From Himantopus leucocephalus (lineage: Eukaryota; Chordata; Aves; Charadriiformes; Recurvirostridae): a stretch of DNA of 64,000 nucleotides. The notes under the pieces were generated by a model. It made no database searches. It was not told where the DNA came from and was given only the letters and a program-made list of their open reading frames with translations. Both the position numbers and the translations under genes were made by a program. Below are positions 1-12,820 of the stretch, in pieces; position 1 is the stretch's first letter; each line of letters begins with the position of its first letter. Location of the stretch: positions 6,633,890 through 6,697,889 of the forward strand of contig RSEF01000014.1 in NCBI GenBank assembly GCA_003993805.1. The letters are read 5' to 3'.

Positions 1-858
1 TTTACTTGGGTTTGTAGTCAGTGGTACATCTGCCAGCTGATGGCTAGACACTACCAATTAATTAGCTAAATCCCCCGTAACTTACAGCTCTGCATTTCTA
101 GCCTCCGCCTGCAGCCTCCCCCACACTTCCCCTGCCAAGCCGAGGCAGAAGAAGCTTTGCGAAGGTTATGTCTGCTGGAAATCACTCTTCGCATATCTTA
201 AGCGCTGCATAGATAAGAGACCTGCAGGGAACCTGTTGTTACTGTCTTTATTAAATAATCCGGGTAACAGCATTAATTTGAAATTCGGTAGGAATAAAAC
301 GCGCTGATCAAACGGTATGGTGCGGAGGCTTAGTGGGAAGGTTGGCGCTCTCAGCTGCGGTGCCAGCTGCGCACCGGTTGATGCTGGGAACGTCACCTGC
401 CTCCTCTCTCCCTCATCCCCGCCTGCCCACGGGGGCCAGCTGACCCACAGACCTGGGCTGAGGATCTCTCGGGCAAAGCGCCTCCACAGCCGGGTTTTGC
501 ATAGCCACGCAACGCTCGAATGGCGGCACATCTTTTGTCCTTTCCAACGAGCCCCAGTCGAAGGCTGCTCCACCAACTGCGACTTCATGGCTGTTTTCGG
601 GGGCCCAGTTCAGCTATGGATCTGTGCGTGGTTTCAGGAGCTCAGGCCCATGGCGGCCTGAGGAGATGCTGATGGCAGCAAGGGTGCGCACACCCCCATG
701 GGCCGAGGAAGCTGGGGGAGGCTGCAAAGAAAAGGCGATGTGGAGAAGAGACAAGCTGCGCGGTGACTTTGGTTGCCAACGGGCAGTTCTCTGTAGGGGC
801 AAGTTGTGACGATGTGGGGAGATTTCATCCCTCAGCCTTATTTTTTTACATTCCACAG
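1..858 (+). other. 3' end of the intron preceding exon A
   Basis: No coding stretch resembling an FNIII or Ig exon is seen in either strand of these 858 bases. The segment ends with a T-rich tract and the acceptor ttccacag at 851-858. The reading frames present have no recognisable domains, so I read them as chance frames. Confidence 0.7.
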
Positions 859-962
859 CTTGAACCCGTTCACCTCTTACAAACTGCGAGTGAAAGCCAC
901 CAACGACATCGGAGACAGTGACTTCAGTGCGGAGACCGAAGCGGTCACCACTCTGCAGGATG
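859..962 (+). CDS. SDK2: SDK2 exon A: end of FNIII domain 9
   Basis: This 104-nt exon lies between acceptor ttccacag and donor gtaagt (963). The first base completes a codon from the previous exon. The next 34 codons run [16 protein letters not shown]... to TTLQD, and the last G starts the next codon, so the exon ends in phase 1. The pattern [13 protein letters not shown] is the F-strand 'tyrosine corner' typical of FNIII domains, followed by the G strand and the inter-domain linker. It supplies the C-terminal half of the ninth of the thirteen FNIII repeats, counted back from the membrane span. The exon joins in frame to exon B. Confidence 0.93.
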
Positions 963-2724
963 GTAAGTGAGGAGGAGAGGCGCGCTGGGAGCATCGCCGG
1001 GGGGTGCGCGCTCCCCAGTGCTCCTGGGTCTGTCGGACCCACTGCAATGTGTGTTCTCCACTGGGACTGTGGAGGAAAAATTCAACAGCCAATGTGGTTT
1101 TGTTCATAGGAGATTGATACAGGTAGTAATGAGATGTGGCTGAATTAATAACGGGCAGCCTTAAGTGTCCTGCTGTGCCCTTTGATAATGAATCATACTT
1201 TCAGGAGTCTCAAAATGGAATTAAACTCCATTTGATTGGCTTCCAAACCCTGCACTAACCATTATCTTTGCAGAAATTGAATAATTTACAAGAGATCATT
1301 AAAAATAAATGTAGAACCGTGCATACATTTGAAGAAGTTTCTTCAATTGTTTTCACTCACAATCCACATCGGTCTGCAGTATGGCAAAATGGCTGAGGTA
1401 TAAGTAAGAAAGAATATGAAGCTCCTGGAAACATGAGCATTTAATCCTGCAGATCAGGGCTAATAAACTGTGAATGACATTGACAAGGCTTTTATTTTTA
1501 GCCTTAGAGAGATCAGCTTCTAATTCCTTGATTGTATAAAGTCAATGCCTGAATGCAGAAGTAGCTCTGATGTCTTGAATGGAGAAAGGAACTCTGCAAA
1601 GGGTGAAAAAGCATTGGTATTTAACCTTAGCCTGGGAAATGGGGTGATACTGGGATACATAAATATATACATATATGTGGTGCTAGGAATTAGCCAGTAT
1701 TTAATACAGCGCAAGGGATGACTAGTTAAATATGACATTGAGATATAAAAGTAGGAAACAATTTTGCCAAGAAACATTTAAAGAATGTGATCCTGAAATC
1801 AGAAAACCAGAGGACAGAGCTCAGGAGTATCCTAGGTTAAACAAGGACCCATGTAATACTCGAACGATGTGCCTAGCAGCCTTTTAAAGCCATCCTCGCT
1901 CTCCACCTTCCTGCTGTAGTGGTGCAGGCTGTAACCGGTACTAATGAGGCAGCACTGACTCACTGTTTCGGAATTTAAAATTTTATTTTCGATTCTCTTT
2001 GAATTTAGCTACAGTGAATCCGGAGTTGTGCTTGGCCTCCTCACAATACAGCGGGGAAACGCTGTGAAAGCTTCTCACCTCCTTAACAAACTGAACATTT
2101 ATTCTGCTGAGCAAACCTGGTGCTGCCACCAGAGCATTGCCCTGTGGAGGGCTGTCAGCTCCTGATAAGCTTTCCCTTCTCCGTATTTGAGCTGCTATAG
2201 TGTGCGCGTCTATGTGCTATAGGCTATGGGCACAGGAATGGGTTAACCCGTGGTAAATCAAGCTAGACTAACTAAAATGATCTATTACTGTGTGCCGCAG
2301 ACTCCTAAAAACAAGGTGGGCTTGCCCCAGCTGTGGCAAAAATATCACGGAAAATTTGGTAGCAGCTTGCTCATGCTTTCAAGCGCGCACGGAGCTGGTT
2401 TAGCCTCCTTTCAAATGAGTATCCGCTTGTTTGTGAGCGGCTGGCGCGCTGCGGCTTCCTCCAGATCCGTGCCCTCAGCTTTTCCCCTTATTCCTGCCCC
2501 AGCGGCCAAGGCCACAGGCCGAGCGAGGGATGCGCGAGAAGCGGCTCCTTCTGCCCGGACTGCAGTGCCCACATCCACCGCCTGGCGTCTGAGAGCCGCC
2601 CCGTAGTAGCTGGGATAGAAGGTTTTCTTCATTCAGCAGCGAAGAGAGAGAATCTGCTGCATAAGCTGCCCGTTTTCCACCCTGATGCTCTGACTGCTTT
2701 GGTTACCCTTTTTTTCTTGTTTAG
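963..2724 (+). other. Intron 1 (1.76 kb)
   Basis: Phase-1 GT-AG intron between exons A and B, with donor gtaagt and acceptor ttcttgtttag. It is AT-rich in 1110-1800 and more GC-rich near 2400-2600. No exon, RNA gene or clear repeat was recognised; the 118-codon frame at 2250-2606 has no domain. Confidence 0.8.
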
Positions 2725-2795
2725 TTCCAGGTGAACCACCCAGTTCTGTGTTAGTAACTCCCCACACGACTTCATCAGTCCTTGTGCAGTGGCAG
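2725..2795 (+). CDS. SDK2: SDK2 exon B: start of FNIII domain 10
   Basis: A 71-nt exon, between acceptor tttag and donor gtaggt. Together with the G from exon A it encodes 24 residues, VPGEPPSSVLVT... to SVLVQWQ, ending exactly on a codon (phase 0). The proline-rich linker followed by an A strand and the B-strand tryptophan (VLVQW) is the standard opening of an FNIII repeat. The small size is unusual but the frame and splice sites agree with exons A and C. Confidence 0.92.
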
Positions 2796-5700
2796 GTAGG
2801 TAAAATGAAAAATTTTGTTGTTTCTGGAACAATTTTTTGGTTGCTTTGACTTGTTGACCTTAATGGTACATTGCAAGGGACGTTTTCCTGAGCTGGAAGT
2901 ATTGTAGCAAAGTTGAAGGACTGCAGTTACTTCCTTACTTTTCTGATCTAAGCATGTATTGTAGTGATGGATGGAAATTTCTGGCAGTTGCTTTTACTTT
3001 GTGCCCCATGAGGGAAAGCTCGGGCGGTAAATGAGGTTCTGCAGCAATGCTCAAGATCGTTACTTGTACGGGTTCTTCTGTGCTTTCACTGATACCAAGA
3101 GATGTGCATCTTCACATTGAAAACATTCAACAGAGTGCGGCACTGGTAAAGATCAGCTAATCAAAAGCTCACTTGCGGCCGCATGGCGTACTGCCTCCTT
3201 CAGCTGCTGAAATAATCAGAAGCGTACGCGGTGCCTGAGATCCTGTTCGTACCTTTGAGGAACTCCACGTGCCCTTTTGGCTCTTTGAGGGCAAAACACT
3301 GAGATTTCTTCAGAGAAAAGAAAGGAAGTTTGAGCTCTCCGTAATATCTCTGAGTTGGATGTGAAAGTATTCGTGCCAAGTCTGCGTTTTATATCGGCAT
3401 TTCCTCCGCCTGCCTTTATCTTTCAATACTGGCCTCCCGGGAGATGCTGGAACATTTTGTGACCCGGTGCCTGAGGCTGCTTTTTGCAGAGTGAGCATTA
3501 ATAGAGGGAAGCCAGTGGGGTACTGCGCGTTATCCGTAACCTATCCTGGAAAGCCTCTGCCCACCCTGCTCCCGAGACAACGTCCCACGCACACAATAAG
3601 GATGACTTTGGACAGATTGCATTATAGTGAAAAATGTGCATACGCGTTTACAGTACAGATGGGGCTCCTTGCGTTTTTGGAAAAAAAAAATATATGTATG
3701 AGGGTCTGTTTATGGCCGTAGAGCAGCGTTTCAGAACTACGCCTGCCTGTGCTGCTGGGTTGCTGGCCCAAGTTCACGCGGCGTAATACTAAGCAACATC
3801 ATTGCTGACAGCGTGTTGAACAAATAGAAGACACGTTGAGCCGTTTTACCAAAGGAATTATGGAGAGACGTAAATCTACCGCCCCACCTACAAATAAAGC
3901 CCACGGTGAAGAAAGAAAAGGTGTACGAGGAGAGGACAAAGAGGATGTGAGGCATGATGTACCGCAGAAATAAACATTCCCCCAATTGACTGATTATTGG
4001 AGTGTAGTTAATGTGAAATAGGTGGTTGTTTAGGTAATTGGATGCTTTTTATTTCATGAAAATGAAATGGGGTTGTTTTGCCAGAGCCATCTCAAGGGAG
4101 TTGTGGGCGATTATATGTCATTACTACATGTATATTAATAGGTCCTGGTAATTCAGCCGTACTATATTTTTCAAATAAACAAAAATCTTCAAGTCCCACA
4201 ATAGCCTCCAATTAAGAGGAAGTTTCACAGCAGTGTCTAAGAAATAATGTAAACTGAAAACAGCAGTCAAGCTAAATGGGAGAGTAGATTTCCAAGCAAA
4301 GCTAAATTTTTAACTTTGAGCTGTGTTAATAATTCACAAAACAAACTCCACTTGCGCTATCTGTGCTTTCAGCTGCTTGGTCCAATCAGTCCATTATTTT
4401 TAAATTTAAAGTAGGAAGAAAATAAGTAATTTCCATTGAGGTCTGTTGTATCAATAATGCAAGGTTACTTCAAATGTTCTGGAGGATGTTACAGTTAACA
4501 TCAGGATCATGCACTGTTCTGCTTCTACCGTGGAGATAGCAATTATTCAAACTTACATTTTAGGTTTGGGATTTTTTTATTTTATTTTTAAACAGCCCAA
4601 AAATGTTTCTCTTACTTCTGTACAACGTTACGGGCTGCCACTCATAATCATTTTGCCTATTTCAGCAGGTCCCTCAGGCCTTCCTACAAAATCCTAAATA
4701 ATCCATTACATCAAAAGCAGAGTTTTGTCCATGAAAGACAGATAGGAAGGGGAAGACCTGACCTTTTAGCAGAGTACCCTTTGCAGGAAAGAATCATCAT
4801 TTCCATGGCAAAGAGAAAGACAGTTTTCAAGCCATTTATTTTCTGAGCTTTCCTGCCCTAAATTTAAAGGAAGGAAAAATGGAGAGTCACATGAAAGCAT
4901 AAGAAAGCAATGCTTGCTATCAACAAATCAGTGTTGTGCTGCAACGAGGAATTATTCTTTATCTGTCAGGCACCTACACGGCAGAGTAGGGAGTAACAGT
5001 CTCTTTCTCTGCTTCACTGGTGTTTTCCTCTTTAGATTCTGTAGGATATTCGACCTCGACTTTTTAAAAAATAAAAATAATAAAAAAAAAAATAGTTAAA
5101 ATAGGAAAAGGCATTGAACGTTTCCAAGAGCACCTTCCTTCTAGGTAATAAGCAACTGAAATACAAATCCATGTAACGTTCATCGTATTTTTTTCATCGT
5201 GTGCAGTTTATTTCCGTGCTGGATAGGCTTTGTTTTCTTGCAGCCTCTCTCCCGCTGGGTGGTGATGTGCTCCAGATGTGCCTTGGTGGGACAGTGTCTG
5301 CCTTTACCCCGTCTCTGCTCCATGAGCCACCGTGTCGTCAGGCAGCCCTGGAGAAGGCTGTCGCTTTGTTTGGTCTGTTTGCTCAGTGCCGTGAACAAGG
5401 GGCTCAGTCTGAGAGTAGGAAAGGCTGTTGTACCAGGGGTTGATTTATTTGCCTTGTAAGATGGAGTCTGCGAAGGAACATGGTTGCCCTTTTTAAAATA
5501 CATCGCGGGAGTAAACACCCCACAGGGAGAAGAAGAATTTAACCCAAAAGGCAATGTTAGCACAGGAGCAAATGCTTATAAACTAGCTATGAATTATTTA
5601 GATAATGGAAATTAAATGAAGGTTTCTAACCACCCAAGTAGTGAGGTTTGGAACAGCTTTCCAGTAGGAATACTGGGAAGCAGAAAAATCAGCTTGTTTT

Positions 5701-7422
5701 CTGGTGGAGCTTGCTCTGTTTGGGAGAAGGACTTTAAGCGGTTGTTTTCTGCTCTTGCTGGTTCTCAAGGTCCATCACAATCTTTTGTTCCTTTGATCAT
5801 TCTCTAACGAAAATGCTAAATAATAGTGAAAGGTGGTCAGAGCTTCTCCAAAGGATGGAGCGCAATAATGAGCACGAAACATAGTGCTGAATGAGGTTCT
5901 CCAACCATGCAGAGCAAGTACAGCAAGATCTTGGGACTATTTGGATTGTTTTCAGCAGACTCTGGGCAGGACAACCGCAAAGGAAGCGGCTTCTTGCACG
6001 AGCAGTTTCTGCTCCTTTGCCTGGCAGCTATGTAGCTTTCTTACACTCTGGTTCACGTAATTTTCTCTTTTGCTTTCCATAAACTGCAATCTTTCTACTT
6101 AATTCCTTCAGCCCTCACCCAAAGCAAAGTCCTTTACCCTGAGACAGAACAGCCCTCTCTCTCCTCCTGCCATCACAATGAAGTAATGGAAAATTCTTGT
6201 CATTTCTGGAAGCAGAATATTAGGTTATTACCAAATATCTTCCTCCTTTCCTGTAAAAATATTCTTACTTTCTTCATTAATATTACATGTGGTATTACCT
6301 TCTATTGTGACAGTGTTTCACACCGGCGGTTAATTTTTCCACAATGGACAGAAGGTTTTCCTTAGTAAAGTTCTCAAGACTGCTAGGGATCTTTCTGGAT
6401 TAAAGGCGAGATCATCATTAAAATCCTTTTCATTTAGACTTTCAGCCCCTTAAATTTCAGTACAAGAATCTTTAGAAGATAAATGGTTCAGGGCATCTTT
6501 TCTTCTCTGCAGTTCTTAGCCTGTATTAGACTCATGAAAGTCATTTTTTTCCCCCCAAACATGAAGAATCCCTTTGCTTGTCTTTATTTAAGCAAGCCAT
6601 TCAGACAAAAATCTCCTTTTCGGTGTCCTGGCTGTACATCTGTATCTGAAGGAAGACGTGGGGGGCTGCTGAGCATCTTCCAGCAGGTCGCACAAGAAAA
6701 AAACCCTCATATCCGAGCCAGCCCAGTGGCCGTACGCACCGTACTGCTCCGAGCTGCCATGGAGGAGACCTGGGCTTGCCTGTGGGGCTGGACCTCTGCA
6801 ACACACCAGAGTCCCTCCTACTGCGACTCCTCTCTAAATGCCTCTCTGAGACTGTTAGACCTATTTTCGTCTTCCTAATTAAAGCCAGAATGCACCAACG
6901 CTTTGTTATTTTCTCATCAGTCTTTCAGTAAAATAACGCCAACTGACGAATGCTCTACGAACAGTCCCCAGGGAAAAGAGCCACTACAGAAATTCTGTCT
7001 TCGCCAAAATAATTTATTTCTTTTCATCTCAGAAGAAGTAAAATACTGGTTTGCTATTCTGCTGTTGGTGGCCTGCAACATGCATTTTCAGGGACACGTT
7101 TGTTTATATTCTTTATCACACACGAGCTGCTGTGGACCGAAAAGGAAAGGAGTTTAGCTCTATAGTGCAATGCATCAGGTGTCGGTTTATAAGTAAAGAG
7201 CCTTTGGTAATTACCACAGCTGAGTGAAATCATCAAAGTTGCCTTTCACTTGTGTTTTTCAAATTACACAGCCTTTGACCACGTATGTTTTTTGATGGCT
7301 CTATTCCCCAGAGAGCCCCGTGTCCCTTTGTGCAGGACTGGTGTCGGCTGCTGCCCGTTGTGACGGACGTTTGTTGCGCTGCACATCTTAACACGCCTGT
7401 TCTTAACGGGAATGTTTTTCAG
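2796..7422 (+). other. Intron 2 (4.6 kb)
   Basis: Phase-0 GT-AG intron inside FNIII 10. The part from about 4000 to 4430 is AT-rich with many homeodomain-like ATTA and TAAT cores and is a candidate non-coding regulatory element. A short T/A-rich stretch lies near 5060-5100. No genes or recognisable mobile elements were found. Confidence 0.75.
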
Positions 7423-7558
7423 CCACCCAAAGTGGAGAGTCTGAACGGCTTGTTGTTGGGATACCGGATCTACTACCGGGAGCTGGATTACGACACTGCG
7501 TCTGGAACCGAATCCAAAACCATCCAGAACCCTTCAGCCTTAAGAGCAGAGCTCACAC
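7423..7558 (+). CDS. SDK2: SDK2 exon C: middle of FNIII domain 10
   Basis: A 136-nt exon between acceptor tgtttttcag and donor gtaagc. It encodes 45 residues, beginning PPKVESLNGLLLGYRIYYRE and ending ALRAELT, plus one base of the next codon (phase 1). The segment NGLLLGYRIYYRE is the C and C' strand signature of FNIII domains. It fits between exon B, which ends at the B-strand tryptophan, and exon D, which supplies the tyrosine corner. Confidence 0.93.
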
Positions 7559-9798
7559 GTAAGCCTGCGTTTTGGCCCCTGTAATATCCCAGAATGGCAA
7601 TCCCTCGGTACACCAGACACTGTATGCCCTCTTGCCCCGTGGAAACAGCACACAGTTGTGGCTCAGAGCGCTGGGGATAATTTAGCTTTTACACAATCAG
7701 GGTGAAGATGCTGAAACATGCTAATAACTCTGATCAGCATCGCCTGTAATGGTGCACTCTAATCTATGCCAGCGTGCTTGAATTGATGTTCTGTCCCCCA
7801 CGTACCCTCTGATTTCCTGCTTTGTGCTCCCTCCGTTTCGTGATTACCCTGGTACGCTCTGTTCCGCTATCAGACAAAAAAGAGCGGGACTTCATTTTCC
7901 TCAGCCGGGAGCCTTTTGCTTTCTTGCTATTTTTTAATAGTTTTTCTCATTGACGTTTGTTTTTCTTGTTGCAGTGTAAGGAAACAGCTGAGGAGAAATT
8001 TTAAATAGAATTTTTACAATTTCAAAGTTCTTGTCCCTATTTTGGAAGAAAATAGCAAAAATGAGCAAGAATTTTAAGGTGCATGCTTGCCACGATAGTC
8101 ACTGTGGGCTTTGGCTCACATGAAAAGAAGGTGGAGAGGGAGAGGAATAATAGAAAAATGAAAAGGATTTTTAGAGAAAGGCTAGAAAGGAAATCAGAGG
8201 GAAGAACGGGCAGAATAAGATGATGGGAGGCAAAGATGTGAGCGCTCGGTAGCCTGACAGATACGGTCCAGCAATGAGTCGTGCTCATGCAGGAATCAGC
8301 TTTTGTCCTGTTTGATGTGAGTGGAATATTCAGAATAAGATAATGCTCGCTCTAAGAGCATCAGAGTAGGATTAAGTGAGGCTATTTTAATGTCTTACAT
8401 CATCTTCCATGCTTCCCTGAACCCGTAAAAGTGGTTTCTACAAAAGCAGGAGTGATTTTTGGGGGGTGTGTGGAAAAAGTAGGTATTTTAAATATAACGT
8501 AAGCACCTAATTTGACCTCACTTACATCATCAGTGCTGAATGAGGCTTCTTAGACTGTACAGAGATTTAACTAGGACGGAGTAGGGATGTAAAGCTCCTA
8601 TAGGCATCGGTATGCATAAGGGTTTGTTTCTGGACAAAAGCTGAATGAGTGACGATGTATATTATCACAAACCAATGGCTTTGGATGCTCTCTAGTCTCA
8701 CAAGCCAGGCAGCCTGTGAAACCTCCCGGTTGCCTCTCTTCCCTCCTCTTGGCTGGCCCTGCAGCTAGGTTCCTAATAGCGCTATAGTAGGAAAAAGACG
8801 TGCTGTACCTCTCCAGGGAGTCAAGAGAGAGAGAAAGGGGTGGAGACAAGTGTATTTTAAGATAAATTTCCCTCTTTCTCCTCATAATATGACAATTCGC
8901 ACCTTAGTACACCTCTGCTCCTCACTGACCTGTGGTTTTGCACAGCTTAGCATCTTATTACAATTCGCTCACGGGGCGAATACTGATTGAATTCTGTAAG
9001 TGAAACTGTGGGAAATCTAACACACATTTAAAGAATCGGGTCCTGTCCTATTGTAAGTGTTTGCCCTCTGTGGCCCGCATGCCAGGTCTTTACCCTGCAG
9101 CTCTTCGGGTTTCGAATTTTGCATGTTGAGAAATAAGGACGTAATACAGTGTTGAGAGGTTCCCCCCTAGAAATTGTTTCATTTTTACTCATTTGTTCTA
9201 TTTAATCTAGGAGTCAGAACATTCCTGTGTTGCATATTTGTGAGATTCTCTGTTTGAGGAGGAAATGAAACAGTCCCGTGTGAGTGAGATGCTTTTGATG
9301 TGTTACGAGAGAGTGATGTGATTTTATTGCCCTTCAAGGTATAGTCCTAAAGCTCAAACTGTGTATGCGTGTGCTGCATCATTTGCCTCTGTCTCTGCTG
9401 TACATCATTTGCAATAACTATTTCCTTGCACTGTAACAAGCTTTCTGCTTTGCTTACCCTGAATAGCCCAAAGCAGCTTCAAGACAGTGAACAGCAGCTC
9501 TGCATTAACGACGTATGAATTAACACGTAAGTGCACATTGCCTTTAGATGAGACTCTTTGTAATGGTTCAAAGTACACTATAGGCAAACTCCTATGGTTC
9601 TCCTCAGTGGATCTAGCAGAAATCAACACAGATTAATGATTCTGCTTGCCCGAGTTTCTTTTTCTTTAAGCCTTTGCTTTCCCTACATCAAGAGACATTG
9701 ATGATGCAAGTAGGTAGCTGTTGTAAAAATGTGGCTGCTGGGAAGGTAAAACATTATTGACTGTAACAAGCCAGTATTGCTGATGCTAAATGAATTTT

Positions 9799-9851
9799 GA
9801 TTCGCTCGCTACGTATTTTGCAGTCCGTCTGAGTTTAGCTGTATCACATCA
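9799..9851 (+). repeat. 53-bp dispersed repeat, copy 1
   Basis: Shares about 85% identity over 53 bases with 10298-10350 by eye, including the blocks ttttgcagtcc, tctgagttta and gtatcacatca. The shared block tattgctgat precedes both copies, but in copy 1 it is separated by about 18 extra bases. The family is not recognised. Confidence 0.7.
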
Positions 9852-10297
9852 TTAGCCCTACGATTCGAGGCTTGCCATGCTCAGGCATTCCGTGGAGTAG
9901 GAGGCCAGTTTAGAGAGGGCCCAATGAATTTATGCGCATCTCCAGAGGTGTTTTCAATTGGAAATGAATAAAATAGCATTCGACAGAGTTAAAAGGCAAG
10001 TTGCTTTCTGGTGATGATGGTTCACTAGATAGGTTTTGCCCAAGGCTTTTGAGTCACAGATTGTGATGGGCTGAAAAAAAAACAAAAAAAAATGAAGCCC
10101 TATCCCCACTGAAACTTGCACGCACGAACTCTCATGTGTTCCATTTTCTTCCACATCCAGTTAACACTAAAATCTCCCTTGTGGCTTTTCATGGCAGCAA
10201 TTAAAGTTTCCCTGCACAAGTTGCCCAGTACCGTACCCTATATATCTTACCATTTTTTATTTGTTTGCTTGTTTACGAACTTAACATCATTATTGCT

Positions 10298-10350
10298 GAT
10301 TCGCTTGCTGCATGTTTTGCAGTCCATCTGAGTTTAATGGTATCACATCA
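10298..10350 (+). repeat. 53-bp dispersed repeat, copy 2
   Basis: Second copy of the sequence at 9799-9851, in the same orientation about 500 bases downstream. The two copies differ at about eight positions by substitutions only, so the duplication is not recent. It is either a local duplication or two fragments of one old interspersed repeat. Confidence 0.7.
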
Positions 10351-11538
10351 AAAAGTTGGTAATGTATCGGATATCATTCGCAGTCTGCCTGAGACCGGGG
10401 AATGATGCTGGCCTCGGAGTCAGCTATAGCAGCGCAACACTTGTAAACAGTTCTGTGGAACCGAAATTAGACGAACCTGTATGATTAGGCTTATTGAACC
10501 CTACCAAAGCGATGGCGTACTGTCAGCCACAGCGTTAAGGGTGCTGTCTGATTCACAGATAGCAGAGAAAATTATTGGCAAAGGGAGAAATTTGGCCCCC
10601 TGTGTCTTAATCAATTCAGCGCTCATTTAAATACAGCAGTTTATTATTGATCGGTCTCTTACTTTAATTTCACCGTTAAATATTTTAGATGATAATAGTT
10701 CTGTCAGGATTGATTCTTTCATCCTGAAAATGCAAAATCTGAAATGAAACTGCTCAGGCGCTGCCTCCCCTCATGACATTGACATGAGTTTACTCCACCC
10801 TCGTTTACATCTACTAATTACCCTCATACAATTGGGTTTTCTACATTTTTTCACACTGCTCTCCCTCTCCTCCCTCATCTGTCAGAGTGGTTTCTATATG
10901 CCAGCAAAGAAATTGGTTGCCTGGTGGCCAAATGGAGTCCAGACTTCAAAGTCTCCATTCTCTTTGTGATTGATATTCAGGCTGGGGTCACTTTGAAGGA
11001 GAAGGACACCCATGCGGTACTTCGAATGGGACTCCAGATTCCCCCCTGCAGATCTTCTTCTGCACCCTGCTTCAGCGGTGACGTTCTTGAGCAGTGCAGT
11101 TGTTAAATGCCTCTCTGGGGGAAAGTCCCCGGGATTACGCAAAGGCTTGGAGCCACGCTCTTTCCTACCAGCAGAGATCAAAAGGAGCCCATAGGTTGAA
11201 CACTCAAAGCAAAGTCCTGCCTTTTTCTGTCGTTAAGAATGACCTAGCGTTGTTCCTCTAGTTAGTTAGCCATCAGGAATGATTCCTCTTGCCGGAGCAA
11301 CACTGTGAGGAAACACTGGAAAATCCTGCCGTTTCACGGCAAAGATCTTTCATAATTATGCAAATCCTGCCATGATGTGTGAATTAAGGAAGGGTGGAAG
11401 TAGACATTGCACTATGGTGCTGCTCTAATGCTGTATTTCACAAGGGAGAAGTCTGGTGGTATGGAGGTGGTAGAGCCTAAAAGGCGCCTGCAATATAGTA
11501 TAAGTAATAATATATAATATAATATTTTACTTTTTCAG

Positions 11539-11640
11539 AGTTGAAGAAATACAAGAGATACGAGGTGCTCATGACAGCCTATAATGTAATTGGTGAGAGC
11601 CCTACCAGCACACCAGTGGAAGTCTTTGTGGGTGAAGCAG
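11539..11640 (+). CDS. SDK2: SDK2 exon D: end of FNIII domain 10
   Basis: A 102-nt exon between acceptor actttttcag and donor gtaggt. Codon 1 is split (C|AG, Gln). It continues [20 protein letters not shown] and ends VEVFVGEA, leaving one base (phase 1). [11 protein letters not shown] is the tyrosine-corner F strand and the remainder is the G strand of FNIII 10. Exons B, C and D together give one full domain bounded by phase-1 introns. Confidence 0.93.
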
Positions 11641-12774
11641 GTAGGTAAAAGGAAAATCTGGTGACTTTTTGGTTTTTATAGTACTGGCATATTTTAGTAT
11701 TCTCCTGATAATATTTAATATTTGTCCAGAAAAGGGATGATTTGAAAAACTCCCTAGTCGTGATGGCTAACAGTTTTTTGGAGCATCCTCTCCTGGAATA
11801 GGTTGGCACTGACAGTTTCTTGCCATTTGAAAGCCAGTTGGTCTACACGAATAAGGGGAGAAAGGGCATTCGAAAGAAAGAAGAGAAAATATTTTTGGAG
11901 TTGCAGGAGGATGACTGTTCATACCAAATTAGCTTGAGGGAAAAATTGACTCGAGTTAAAGAAGTGAAAAGTGGAGCACAGGAAAGCCACAAGGGAAAAG
12001 AAACAAAACTACAAAACAAGGGAGACTTGGAAAGCTGGTTCTTTTATTTTATAGCTCTCTGTGTAGAGACATTGCCTGTGCACCACACTTTGCTGTATTT
12101 TTACACTCTTGAAGTCAAGAAGACATTGTGTCCAGTTCAATGCTAGCTTGGGAGGCACAGATGATGATCGCTCGTAGGAACACGCGGACTCTATAGCTGC
12201 GTCCAGGCTCTGCAGAAGCCGAGGGTCAGTGACACTATTCATGCCTTGACTCACATGGGTTTAGTGCGTGAATCCGGGCTGTATTTATGAAATGTAACTT
12301 GCTGATCATTTTAAAATTCCTCCATTGGATGGCCGGAGGTAGAAATCAGGACGAGACAGTTAACTAGGCGCTTCTTGGAGTGCTTTGTGAAACAGGTGGT
12401 TTTGCAGAGCCCAGATAACCCGCAGCTGAGTCTGCCCTTCGCAGTAACTCTAGCTGAGAAGCGCAGGACTGGAATAGCTGATGTCTTCCTCAGAGCCACG
12501 GCGGCGGTGCCGTATTTATGGTGACGCCAGCTGGAGAGAGGCTAGCGCCGAAGTGGTTGTTAGTTATGGTATCAATTTCTGCAGCAGCATCTTTTGAAGC
12601 TTAGAACAAGAATAGGCAACACGCTCCCTCCTGTTGTTCAGTCCGCCGCCGTGAACCAATCTGATTACACTTTTGTTCTTCTGTCTCAAGGCTAGGATGT
12701 AGAAGCTATCAAACCCAGCATTAATTCATTTTATTATTATTCATTAAATATTCTACTGCTCAAAACTAAGCAAA

Positions 12775-12820
12775 GCACATTTTTTTTAAACCCTACAGCG
12801 CATTTTTTTAAACCCTACTT
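12775..12820 (+). repeat. Short tandem duplication
   Basis: Two adjacent near-identical units of about 23 bases. Each consists of gca(c/g)cat-like sequence, a T run and aaaccctac. This is a simple slippage or local duplication without evident function. Confidence 0.6.

Larger units (their letters stand above)
7559..11538 (+). other. Intron 3 (4.0 kb)
   Basis: Phase-1 GT-AG intron inside FNIII 10. It contains two diverged copies of a 53-bp sequence (9799-9851 and 10298-10350) and an A-rich run near 10075-10092. No exon or recognisable gene was seen. Confidence 0.75.

Noticed and set aside
10929..10962. Short inverted repeat aatggag...ctccatt
   Set aside because: Only seven-base arms with an asymmetric centre; expected by chance in a window of this size.
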